Source: Clostridia bacterium
GTDB taxonomy: Bacteria; Bacillota_A; Clostridia; Christensenellales; Aristaeellaceae
NCBI GenBank assembly: GCA_017412025.1
Contig: JAFQOY010000109.1
Span: forward strand, 1 to 10,452
DNA: 10,452 bases
Reading direction: 5' to 3'
Under the pieces are notes generated by a model, which was not told the DNA's origin, ran no database searches, and was given only the letters and a program-made list of their open reading frames with translations. Each line of letters starts with the position of its first letter. The stretch's first letter is position 1. The position numbers and the translations under genes were made by a program. Shown here piece after piece: positions 1 to 5,520 of the stretch.

Positions 1-957
1 GCAGGAGCGGCAAGCGGCCCGGTCTACGGGAACGCAGTGTTCTTTGGCGATTCGCAGGCTTACGGCGAGAACAACGGCGGATACAGCTTTGTCGATGTGC
101 TTGCCGAATCCGGCGTTTTTGCGGATGTGAAAAAGCATGCGGTATCAAGTTCGACCATCGGCCCGTATGGCAGCGTCAGCCAGTATTGCCTGATCAATCA
201 GATCGAGACGTATAAGACTGACATCCAGAACGCCGATATCGTGTTCCTTGAATACGGCGCGAACGACGCATATTACAGCATCGAGAATGGGCTTGAGGTC
301 GGCAAAGCTTCGGACGGAAGCGGCGCAACAACGATCTGCGGATATGCAAAAAGAGCGATTGACAGAATCTATGAATTGAAGCCGGGCGTAAGGATCATCT
401 ACCTTGCGTATGCCGGATTCAAAGGCGACGAAGTGAAGCTGGGCGCAACATACGTCGATCAGGTACGGCTGATGGATTATGCGCTGCTCTACGAAGCGAC
501 GCTCTACCGAATGCTGCGGCAGAACGGCATCACGGTCATCGATATGGGCAACAACCGCGCGTTTAAAGACGGCGGCTTATCCAGTGACGGCGGGCATCTG
601 AATACGACGGGTCATGAGCGTGTGGCTGAAACCATCTTGCAGCACATGAATTCCGTGCGTCCGGAGCCGAATCTGTATCGGGTGTTCAAGGCGAATACAA
701 CCGACTATGCCGATTACACCATCGACGGCTACTTCCTCGATGCACTTTGGATGCTTGAAGCTGGCGGCGTAGATATCACGCTTCAATTAACCACGCCAAG
801 CCATACGATGATCTTCAGGCCGACGACGACCTACGGAAGAACGGTGATTGAATTCACCGGATTCTCAAACGGAGGCGAGGCTGGCAAGGTGGCGTACACG
901 CATCTCGTCTGGAACAGCAACGGAACGCTGACCATGTTTGCAGGCGGGTATCTGTAA
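1..957 (+). CDS. Phage tail-associated SGNH/GDSL-family hydrolase, C-terminal part (5' end outside window)
   Basis: The reading frame is open from base 1, so the true start lies upstream and only the last 318 residues are seen. The SGNH signature blocks are present in order: block I GDSQ (Ser at codon 18), block III GAND (Asn at codon 88), and block V DGGH (Asp codon 197, His codon 200). These supply the catalytic Ser-His-Asp and oxyanion residues of the SGNH esterase/lipase superfamily. Residues after about 225 look beta-rich and probably form a separate binding or baseplate domain. The gene lies 11 nt upstream of the endolysin. Such hydrolases in tail or fibre proteins usually deacylate surface glycans or peptidoglycan. 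Placement on the tail is inferred from the lysis genes immediately downstream; the substrate cannot be told. Confidence 0.8.
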   Translation, partial: AGAASGPVYGNAVFFGDSQAYGENNGGYSFVDVLAESGVFADVKKHAVSSSTIGPYGSVSQYCLINQIETYKTDIQNADIVFLEYGANDAYYSIENGLEVGKASDGSGATTICGYAKRAIDRIYELKPGVRIIYLAYAGFKGDEVKLGATYVDQVRLMDYALLYEATLYRMLRQNGITVIDMGNNRAFKDGGLSSDGGHLNTTGHERVAETILQHMNSVRPEPNLYRVFKANTTDYADYTIDGYFLDALWMLEAGGVDITLQLTTPSHTMIFRPTTTYGRTVIEFTGFSNGGEAGKVAYTHLVWNSNGTLTMFAGGYL

Positions 958-968
958 GGGGGATGGCG

Positions 969-1961
969 ATGCGAAAGCTGACGATTTACAGATTGTTTTT
1001 TACTGAATCGGATTGCTATAAATCCGGCACGAAGCAGACATCCAGAGGCGTGCAGGTGCATTCAACGGGTGCTAACAATCCGTATCTCAAGCGCTACGTG
1101 CAGCCTGACGACGGCAGGCTTGGCGTAAATAAGAATGGAAACAGCCATAATCGCCCGGGTGTTGATGTTTGTGCCAGTGCGTATATCGGCAAGCTTGCAG
1201 ACGGTACGGTAGCGGTGTATCAGACGCTTCCGTGGGATATGCGCTGCTGGATCAGCGGCAAGGGCGAAAACAGGAACGCGAACAAGCTGGGATATATCGG
1301 TTTTGAGCTCTGTGAGGATGACCGCACAGATCTCGTTTATTTCCAGCAGGCCGTCATGGGGGCAGCTGTAAACCTGACGGCGCATCTCTGTCAGATTATG
1401 GGCGTGCGACCGGATGACGTGCTGGAAAGATACGCGGAGGGCACGGCGCTTGCGGTTATGGATCACAGCGAGCTGGCAGCGCGCGGGCTGGCAAGCGGAC
1501 ATGCGGATATCACGCACTGGCTGCGAGCGTTTGGAAAAAGAATGAACGACTTCAGACGGGAGGTGCAGGCCGCTATGGACGAGGGAGTGGAAGTAACTTA
1601 TATCGACGCGACCGGGGAAGAGGAGTGGCGCGAAATGAACGCGGTATATGAGATCATCAGCCCGAATGGCGGGTATGTGAATATGCGCGAAACGCCGGAC
1701 ACGGGCAGCACGTCGCTTAAACGGCTGTATCCGGGCGAAAAAGTGACGGTCACGGCGATGACTGGTGTGTGGAGCAAGGTGCTGCACAACGATGAGGTCG
1801 GCTACATCATGACGCAGTTCCTGCGAATTCCGTTTGCGGAAAAGGCAGAAGAGGTCGCCGTGAAGACGGTGATCACCGACGAGGCGGGCCGCAAATTCGA
1901 GCCGGTTGGCATGTTTAGCGTGAGCACGATACTTGCCGTGGACGGCGAAGCGATTGACTGA
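969..1961 (+). CDS. Endolysin: N-acetylmuramoyl-L-alanine amidase with C-terminal SH3 domain
   Basis: The product cuts the amide bond between muramic acid and the stem peptide to release phage. Residues ~20-185 match the zinc amidase (Amidase_2/PGRP) fold: a first His ligand in QVHSTGANNP (His31), an acidic residue in GYIGFELCED (Glu113), and the ligand region HSELAARGLASGHADITHW (His178, Asp180). Residues ~225-287 look like a bacterial SH3 cell-wall-binding domain (NMRETPDTGSTSLKRLYPGE followed by WSKV and GYIMTQFL). There is no signal peptide, so export should need the holin. ATG 969 is preferred over the in-frame ATG 963 because AAGGGGG ends at 962, leaving 6 nt to 969 and none to 963. The last ~40 residues are not part of a recognised domain. 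Confidence 0.9.
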   Translation: MRKLTIYRLFFTESDCYKSGTKQTSRGVQVHSTGANNPYLKRYVQPDDGRLGVNKNGNSHNRPGVDVCASAYIGKLADGTVAVYQTLPWDMRCWISGKGENRNANKLGYIGFELCEDDRTDLVYFQQAVMGAAVNLTAHLCQIMGVRPDDVLERYAEGTALAVMDHSELAARGLASGHADITHWLRAFGKRMNDFRREVQAAMDEGVEVTYIDATGEEEWREMNAVYEIISPNGGYVNMRETPDTGSTSLKRLYPGEKVTVTAMTGVWSKVLHNDEVGYIMTQFLRIPFAEKAEEVAVKTVITDEAGRKFEPVGMFSVSTILAVDGEAID

Positions 1962-2004
1962 CCATTTTCGCGACATTACGAAAATGATGAACGGAGGATA
2001 TCCA

Positions 2005-2352
2005 TTGCAGAACCTTTGGAAAAAGCTCGTTTGCTGGATTGCGGACGCACTGGCAGAAAAGATTACTGAGCCGATCGAGAAGATCAATAATCGGCTTGAT
2101 AAGCTGGAACGGCTGCATGAACAGGACGCGGCCGCACTGGAGGCGGATCTGTCCATGATGGATGATCGCATCTGCTCCCTGATCGGCTTGTGCCGCAGGC
2201 GCGGATACACGACGGCCGACGAGCGCAGGAGAGTGACACGGCTGCATGACGCATACAGAGCACGCGGGGGGAATCACGGCGAAGAAAACGAGTACGCCGT
2301 GTTTCTCACGCTGCCGACACAGGAAGAATACGAGAGAAGGAAAGGAGCTTAA
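2005..2352 (+). CDS. Conserved phage lysis-cassette protein (coiled coil, GGN motif)
   Basis: A 115-residue protein between endolysin and holin. Residues 1-55 look like an amphipathic then coiled-coil helix (ALAEKITEPIEKINNRLDKL). The C-terminal half has the pattern DRICSLIGLCRRRGYTT, then RVTRLHDAYRARGGNH, then a final LPT. This resembles a small conserved domain seen next to lysis genes in many Firmicutes phages, with no established function. The start chosen is TTG 2005, because GGAGG at 1993-1997 sits 7 nt upstream. The in-frame ATGs at 1933, 1984 and 1987 lack a ribosome binding site, and 1933 would overlap the endolysin gene. The stop overlaps the ribosome binding site of the holin, which suggests coupled translation. 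Confidence 0.75.
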   Translation: MQNLWKKLVCWIADALAEKITEPIEKINNRLDKLERLHEQDAAALEADLSMMDDRICSLIGLCRRRGYTTADERRRVTRLHDAYRARGGNHGEENEYAVFLTLPTQEEYERRKGA

Positions 2353-2354
2353 AC

Positions 2355-2624
2355 ATGAAGATTAATTGGACTGTACGTTTTGCCAATCCGCTTTGGTGGA
2401 CACAGGTGCTGGCTGGTGTATTCCTGCCAATCCTCGCTTACTATGGCCTGAACTGGGAGGATATGACGAGCTGGAACGCCATCTGGGATATTCTTGTTCA
2501 GGCTGTCAGAAACCCGGTCGTTGTCGTTGCTGCGCTTACTAACCTTTGGAGCGCGATTACAGACCCGACGACCAAGGGTATGAACGACAGCGACATGGCA
2601 ATGCTGTACGTAGAACCGAAGTGA
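2355..2624 (+). CDS. Phage holin, phiLC3 family
   Basis: An 89-residue membrane protein that would permeabilise the membrane and let the endolysin reach the wall. The opening MKINWTVRFANPLWW and the C-terminal DPTTKGMNDSDMAMLY are hallmarks of phiLC3-type holins (Phage_holin_1). Two hydrophobic segments are visible, at about residues 13-33 and 50-68, joined by a polar turn containing NWEDMTSW. AAAGGAG at 2341-2347 precedes ATG 2355 at normal spacing. The length is typical for the family. Confidence 0.9.
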   Translation: MKINWTVRFANPLWWTQVLAGVFLPILAYYGLNWEDMTSWNAIWDILVQAVRNPVVVVAALTNLWSAITDPTTKGMNDSDMAMLYVEPK

Positions 2625-2640
2625 TAAGGAGGGATGCCAG

Positions 2641-2865
2641 ATTCTAAAGTTTGACCAATGCCTGCCATTGATGGACTATTACCTGGAAAACTGTAACTTT
2701 ACTGAAACGGAACGCACCATTATAGAGATGCGAAGAAAGGGCGTATCGCTGGTGGGCATGGCAAGGAAGCTGAACTACTCGTCAACGAGCAGTGTCAGCG
2801 ATAGACTGGCATCCATCCGAAAAAAGATGGAAGAATTGGATAGAATCAAGCCATTTTCGGCATGA
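2641..2865 (+). CDS. Small helix-turn-helix protein (sigma region 4-like), probable ATT start
   Basis: The 74-residue product has an HTH-like C-terminal half: FTETERTIIEMRRKGVSLVG, then a recognition-helix-like SSTSSVSDRLASIRKKM. It resembles sigma region 4 or LuxR-type HTH domains, so a DNA-binding role is likely, target unknown. The only good ribosome binding site, AAGGAGGG at 2626-2633, is 7 nt before an ATT codon at 2641. From there the frame reads (M)LKFDQCLPLMDYYLENC, which looks like genuine protein. The first ordinary starts are TTG 2668 and ATG 2671, both without a binding site; if ATT is not used, the gene is 2671-2865 (64 aa). ATG 2634 abuts the binding site but gives only six codons in another frame. 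The gene is the last in the lysis transcript; the terminator hairpin starts within ten bases of its stop. Confidence 0.7.
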   Translation: MLKFDQCLPLMDYYLENCNFTETERTIIEMRRKGVSLVGMARKLNYSSTSSVSDRLASIRKKMEELDRIKPFSA

Positions 2866-2866
2866 C

Positions 2867-2906
2867 AAGAGGGGAGTAACCGCGTAGGTTGCTCCCCTTC
2901 TTTTTT
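2867..2906 (+). terminator. Rho-independent terminator ending the lysis operon
   Basis: GGGGAGTAACC (2871-2881) pairs with GGTTGCTCCCC (2887-2897): 11 pairs with one G-U, a 5-nt loop, and a TTCTTTTTT tract at 2898-2906. It starts just after the stop codon at 2863-2865, so it separates the late/lysis transcript from the cassette at 2966. Confidence 0.92.
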
Positions 2907-2965
2907 GTTATCCTCTAATCACAGATAAGGCCTGTCTGAATTCAAATTTGATTGGAGGGTGATCC

Positions 2966-3439
2966 ATGGAATATGCATCTAAGGGTGTTGCGGGCGCTGG
3001 CCTGGGCACTGGCATTGCGGGTCTGTCTCTGGGCGTGCTCAACGCGCTGGGCGGTGCTGGCGGTCTGCTGAATGTGCTTGGCGGCGGCAACGCCGTGTGC
3101 AGCGAGAATATGCCGGTGAGCCGTTATGATTCTCAGAAGGACGCGAAGATTGCACAGCTGGAAACTGAGGTTAAGCTGCGCGACGCTAACACCTACACCG
3201 ACGCGAAGCTGAATGACCTGCGCAACTATGTGGACGGCAAGTTCACGACCGTCAACGACAAGCTCTGCGCTCAGGCTGTGCACAACGCGACCAATGACGC
3301 TGTGCTTGGCTGCATGCAGGGCCAGATTGCTGCGCTGATGGGCCTGACGAAGACCGTCATTCCGACCACCAGCATTTGCCCGGAGGTTATGCCCAAGTAT
3401 AACTCCTGGACTGCGCCGACTGCTACGGCTGGAGCGTAA
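2966..3439 (+). CDS. Unknown phage protein: glycine-rich N-terminus plus coiled coil (cassette gene 1)
   Basis: The 157-residue product begins with a Gly/Ala-rich hydrophobic stretch (residues ~5-42, many G-x-x-x-G spacings such as GVAGAGLGTGIAGLSLG) that could insert in or pack against a membrane or capsid surface. CSENMPVSRYDSQKDAKIAQ and a coiled coil (~55-90, LETEVKLRDANTYTDAKLND) follow. The C-terminal third has QAVHNATNDAVLGCMQGQIA and PTTSICPEV, giving Cys at about 45, 96, 114 and 138. From memory, proteins of this layout recur in gut Firmicutes phages, but I know of no function. GGAGGGTGAT at 2954-2963 precedes ATG 2966. It is the first gene after the terminator and must have its own promoter or receive read-through; I see no clear promoter in 2907-2950. 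Confidence 0.75.
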   Translation: MEYASKGVAGAGLGTGIAGLSLGVLNALGGAGGLLNVLGGGNAVCSENMPVSRYDSQKDAKIAQLETEVKLRDANTYTDAKLNDLRNYVDGKFTTVNDKLCAQAVHNATNDAVLGCMQGQIAALMGLTKTVIPTTSICPEVMPKYNSWTAPTATAGA

Positions 3440-3442
3440 CGC

Positions 3443-3775
3443 ATGAAGACGGTTGATCAGGTCAGCCGCGGGGTGGCGAACTTCTTTGACACAGAGGTTC
3501 GCCCCTCTCTTTCCGGCTGGAAGGCGATTGCGTACGGTGTGGCGGTCGGCAGGATCGCCAAGGGTCTGCCGGGCATGATGGAGCAGTATGCAGCATTCCT
3601 TGTGCCGCTGGGCATTGTAAAGGACGGCATGGTGGATGTGGAAGGGCTTGCGGCCGAGCTGCGCAGCCAGATGGACAAGAGCGGCGGCGAACTGAGCGTG
3701 ACCGTCATGGGCGACACATTCACATTCAAGCCGCATGACGTCGATTCGCTTGTGCGGCACATAGAAAGGGCGTGA
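3443..3775 (+). CDS. Unknown 110-residue phage protein (cassette gene 2)
   Basis: It follows the previous gene by 3 nt, with GGAG at 3431-3434 inside that gene's end and ATG at 3443. The product is soluble and mixed alpha/beta by eye. The N-terminal half (FFDTEVRPSLSGWKAIAYGV) is followed by helix-like KGLPGMMEQYAAFLVPLGIV, and the C-terminal half ELSVTVMGDTFTFKPHDVDS suggests two beta strands. No catalytic motif or transmembrane segment is evident. Tight spacing implies it works with the genes on either side. I do not recognise the family. Confidence 0.75.
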   Translation: MKTVDQVSRGVANFFDTEVRPSLSGWKAIAYGVAVGRIAKGLPGMMEQYAAFLVPLGIVKDGMVDVEGLAAELRSQMDKSGGELSVTVMGDTFTFKPHDVDSLVRHIERA

Positions 3776-3779
3776 TGAT

Positions 3780-4064
3780 ATGAGCATGATGAAGCACATG
3801 CTGGCCGTTGTGATGGACGGCATCAAAGACGCTGAGATGATGGCGGGCTATGCAGAGGAAGCCAAAGCACACGGCGCGGATCATGGCGTAGTGAATTGGT
3901 TCAAGACGCGCGCGCAGAACCGATACAGCATGGCTGAGCGGGACTGGCACGACGTGGACGATGAGCTGAAGAATGGCAAACGCGATGATGATATGCTGGA
4001 TGCGCTTGAGTGCCACGTGAACCGGAGCCTGAGCAATCTCAGGGCTAGGGTCGATAAGCTATAA
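3780..4064 (+). CDS. Unknown 94-residue, probably helical phage protein (cassette gene 3)
   Basis: It starts at ATG 3780, 4 nt after the previous stop and 9 nt after AAAGGG (3765-3770). The product looks almost entirely helical and highly charged: repeated acidic/basic stretches, His-rich HGADHGVVNWF, and a C-terminal LRARVDKL. Its MMKHMLAVVMDGIKDAEMM start and AERDWHDVDDELKNGK segment resemble ferritin-like or other four-helix small proteins only in a general way, and I make no assignment. It is the last gene before the attachment region. A weak hairpin follows at 4069-4095. Confidence 0.72.
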   Translation: MSMMKHMLAVVMDGIKDAEMMAGYAEEAKAHGADHGVVNWFKTRAQNRYSMAERDWHDVDDELKNGKRDDDMLDALECHVNRSLSNLRARVDKL

Positions 4065-4068
4065 TATG

Positions 4069-4095
4069 AGCCCCTGGTCAATATGGCTGGGGGCT
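4069..4095 (+). terminator. Possible terminator hairpin after the three-gene cassette
   Basis: AGCCCC (4069-4074) pairs with GGGGCT (4090-4095), and the stem can be extended to 11 pairs by including G-U pairs, with loop AATAT. The following sequence is TGTGGCAATTG, so the T tract is poor. It is placed as expected, 4 nt after the stop of the last cassette gene, but termination efficiency is doubtful. Confidence 0.45.
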
Positions 4096-4096
4096 T

Positions 4097-4117
4097 GTGG
4101 CAATTGTCGTGGCAATT
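4097..4117 (+). repeat. Left pair of candidate integrase arm-type sites
   Basis: GTGGCAATT occurs at 4097-4105 and again at 4109-4117, exactly 12 bases apart. A matching pair with the same spacing and orientation occurs at 4313 and 4325 on the other side of the tRNA-like core. Direct repeats placed outside the crossover core are what the N-terminal domain of tyrosine integrases binds. The assignment is inference from arrangement. Confidence 0.6.
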
Positions 4118-4200
4118 TTGTTTGACAAATGCGCGTATCTGCGCAACAATAATTGTAAACGCCAGACAATGAGCGTCAATAAAATCTAAGAAATACCTAG

Positions 4201-4232
4201 AAAAAATAAAAAAGCCTAGCTATTGCTAGGCT
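4201..4232 (-). terminator. Rho-independent terminator (minus strand) beside the att core
   Basis: A perfect 8-bp inverted repeat, AGCCTAGC (4213-4220) and GCTAGGCT (4225-4232) with loop TATT, is followed on the minus strand by a T-rich run (4212 down to 4201). It would stop transcription coming from the integrase gene. It also lies 7 nt beyond the CCA end of the tRNA fragment, so after integration it could end the host tRNA transcript. Confidence 0.8.
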
Positions 4233-4239
4233 GCCCGAA

Positions 4240-4275
4240 TGGTGCCGGTGGTGGGACTCGAACCCACATAAACGG
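4240..4275 (-). other. attP: attP core: 3' end of a tRNA gene (probably tRNA-Leu)
   Basis: Read on the minus strand, 4267-4251 is a complete T arm (stem GTGGG, loop TTCGAGT, stem CCCAC). It is followed by CACCGGC (4250-4244), A (4243) and CCA (4242-4240), the acceptor 3' strand and encoded CCA of a bacterial tRNA. No D arm, anticodon arm or 5' acceptor strand follows upstream, so this is a 3' fragment, not a gene. CACCGGC would pair with GCCGGTG, the usual 5' end of tRNA-Leu; the isotype is tentative. Phages that integrate into tRNA genes carry such a fragment to restore the gene. It lies 29 nt from the integrase stop codon. The exact crossover borders cannot be set without the host sequence. 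Confidence 0.82.
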
Positions 4276-4303
4276 TCTAAAAATTAAACAATACTTAGAA
4301 AAA

Positions 4304-5386
4304 TTAGCGCGCGTGACAATCTGCGTGGCAACTGCTTTTGTTTCGTGAAATTAACAGGCTTGCATGTTCATTCATCGGTTCATGCAAGGCGGCTTTCTCG
4401 TCTACCATGACGTGACCATATACGCGCTCAACCATGTCGAACGAAGCATGCCCCATGTCACTAACAATGTACTTCTTGGTAGCACCTTTGTACATGAGTA
4501 CGGACGCATGATAGTGACGTAGATTGTGAAAGCGACGAGGTGCGCCGGTGCGGTCAGCAAGGCGCATGTATCGTTCCGTGATGGCATTTGGGGTGATGGA
4601 TACCAGCGTGGGCCTGAGGTGTCTGCGGCGCTTGAGTTCGTCATACAGCGCGTCTGGGATTACCAGCGTGCGCGAACCGGCAAGCGTCTTGGTGTCCTTC
4701 TCAACGTGGATTCCATTTTCATCAGCTACCAGCGCCTTATTTACTGTGAGGACCGGTACTCCATCACAAAGGTTGACATCTGTCCATTTGAGCGCGCAGA
4801 TTTCACTTCTGCGCAATCCCATCAAGGCAGCCAGGGAAACAGCGATGTACATGTCGTCGTCTTCATGCACGTCATCAAGCATGGACATAACCTGTTCGTC
4901 GGTTGGGATTTCCATCTCGGAGCGTCGGGCTTTGGGCAGCTTGAGCAGAGAGAAGTCCATGCTGATCTGGTTGGCCTTGAGCACGGCGGAAATGAGGACG
5001 AGGTTATTTTTGATCGTCTTCGGGCTGGATGTTTTCGCTCGCCAAACGATCCATGACTGGATATCGCGCAGCGTGATGCGGTCGATTCGCATCTTGAGAA
5101 TCGGGTCATAGGCGTTCCTGCGATACGACACATATGCGCGGATGGTGGAGGGGGAAATGCCTGTCGCACGGCAGACGTCAATATAATTGTCAATCGCGTC
5201 TCCAAGCGGAACGTGAATAATCTCATCGTCTCGCTTAATCATGCCTGCTTTCCACATGGCAGCTTTGGCTTCAGCAAGCGCGGCTGTCGATTCAGTAAAG
5301 GATTCTGAGTGCCGGATTCCGTATTCGTCGGTATAGGTGACGCGGCAGCGATAATTACCGCTAGGCAGTTTTTTCGCTTTAGCCAT
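4304..5386 (-). CDS. int: Tyrosine-family site-specific integrase
   Basis: This 360-residue protein catalyses integration and excision between attP and a host tRNA gene. The domains are in order. Residues ~1-50 form an arm-DNA-binding-like domain (PSGNYRCRVTY, EYGIRHSESF). Residues ~58-150 form a SAM-like core-binding domain. The catalytic domain follows, with Arg192 (MGLRRSEI), Lys233 (DTKTLAGS), His287 and Arg290 (HNLRHYHAS), His313 (MGHAS) and nucleophile Tyr323 (ERVYGH), so the active site is complete. ATG 5386 is preferred: AAAGGAG at 5397-5403 is 10 nt upstream, whereas the in-frame TTG at 5392 leaves only 4 nt. Its terminator is at 4201-4232. No excisionase gene was recognised. The nearest gene upstream on this strand is the membrane-anchored HTH protein, 132 nt away; a separate int promoter is not obvious. 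Confidence 0.93.
   Translation of the reverse strand: MAKAKKLPSGNYRCRVTYTDEYGIRHSESFTESTAALAEAKAAMWKAGMIKRDDEIIHVPLGDAIDNYIDVCRATGISPSTIRAYVSYRRNAYDPILKMRIDRITLRDIQSWIVWRAKTSSPKTIKNNLVLISAVLKANQISMDFSLLKLPKARRSEMEIPTDEQVMSMLDDVHEDDDMYIAVSLAALMGLRRSEICALKWTDVNLCDGVPVLTVNKALVADENGIHVEKDTKTLAGSRTLVIPDALYDELKRRRHLRPTLVSITPNAITERYMRLADRTGAPRRFHNLRHYHASVLMYKGATKKYIVSDMGHASFDMVERVYGHVMVDEKAALHEPMNEHASLLISRNKSSCHADCHAR
4313..4333 (+). repeat. Right pair of candidate integrase arm-type sites
   Basis: GTGACAATC (4313-4321) and GTGGCAACT (4325-4333) are 12 bases apart and match the left pair at 4097 and 4109 with a few changes. The two 21-bp blocks agree at 16 of 21 positions. These copies lie inside the last codons of the integrase gene, so its C-terminal residues are partly shaped by a DNA-site constraint. 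Confidence 0.55.
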
Positions 5387-5407
5387 ATTCAATTATCTCC
5401 TTTCAGG

Positions 5408-5436
5408 TTGCACCATTCGGGCTGATGTGCTATACT
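5408..5436 (+). promoter_or_regulatory. Sigma-70-type promoter for a small RNA
   Basis: TTGCAC (5408-5413), a 17-bp spacer and TATACT (5431-5436) form a good housekeeping promoter pointing rightward, although the coding genes on both sides read leftward. An inverted repeat GTGCT (5427-5431) / AGCAC (5442-5446) straddles the -10 box and start point and could be an operator. Confidence 0.65.
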
Positions 5437-5442
5437 GAAAGA

Positions 5443-5520
5443 GCACTATGACCCGAGTTTGTCAGTTTCGGTGAGTGTGTTGCCCGTCGCAGAAGGTGAG
5501 AGAGCTGCGGCGGGTTTTTT
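5443..5520 (+). ncRNA. Candidate small RNA between integrase and membrane-anchored HTH gene
   Basis: The transcript would start about 7 nt after the promoter at 5408-5436. It would end at a strong terminator: CCCGTCGCAG (5483-5492) pairs with CTGCGGCGGG (5505-5514), 10 pairs with one G-U, 12-nt loop, then TTTTTT (5515-5520). The result is an RNA of about 75-80 nt. It contains only an 8-codon ORF (ATG 5448) with a poor ribosome binding site, so it is probably noncoding. Its 3' end overlaps the stop codon of the leftward HTH gene (5519-5521) and its body is antisense to any transcript running from that gene into int. A regulatory role in the integrase/lysogeny region is inference. Confidence 0.55.

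Noticed and set aside
1062..2210. Long minus-strand open frame (382 codons) opposite the endolysin gene
   Set aside because: It mirrors a well-identified + strand amidase, has no ribosome binding site or recognisable domain, and has His/Arg/Ser-rich composition typical of antisense shadow frames.
2942..3826. Minus-strand open frame (294 codons) opposite cassette genes 1 to 3
   Set aside because: Shadow of two tightly spaced + strand genes with good binding sites. It is rich in His, Arg and Ala, has no motif, and spans the intergenic junction.
4122..4150. Possible + strand promoter TTGACA-N17-AACAAT in the att region
   Set aside because: The -10 is weak, no + strand gene or terminator-defined RNA follows, and the TTTGACAAAT motif may instead belong to the integrase-binding repeats. 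The nearby ACAATAATTGT palindrome is too short to interpret.
4240..4303. Complete tRNA gene on the minus strand
   Set aside because: Only the T arm, acceptor 3' strand and CCA are present; the upstream sequence is AT-rich and cannot form anticodon, D or 5' acceptor arms.
4526..5111. Two overlapping + strand open frames opposite the integrase gene
   Set aside because: The integrase has a complete catalytic set on the minus strand; these frames have no binding sites and no domain content.
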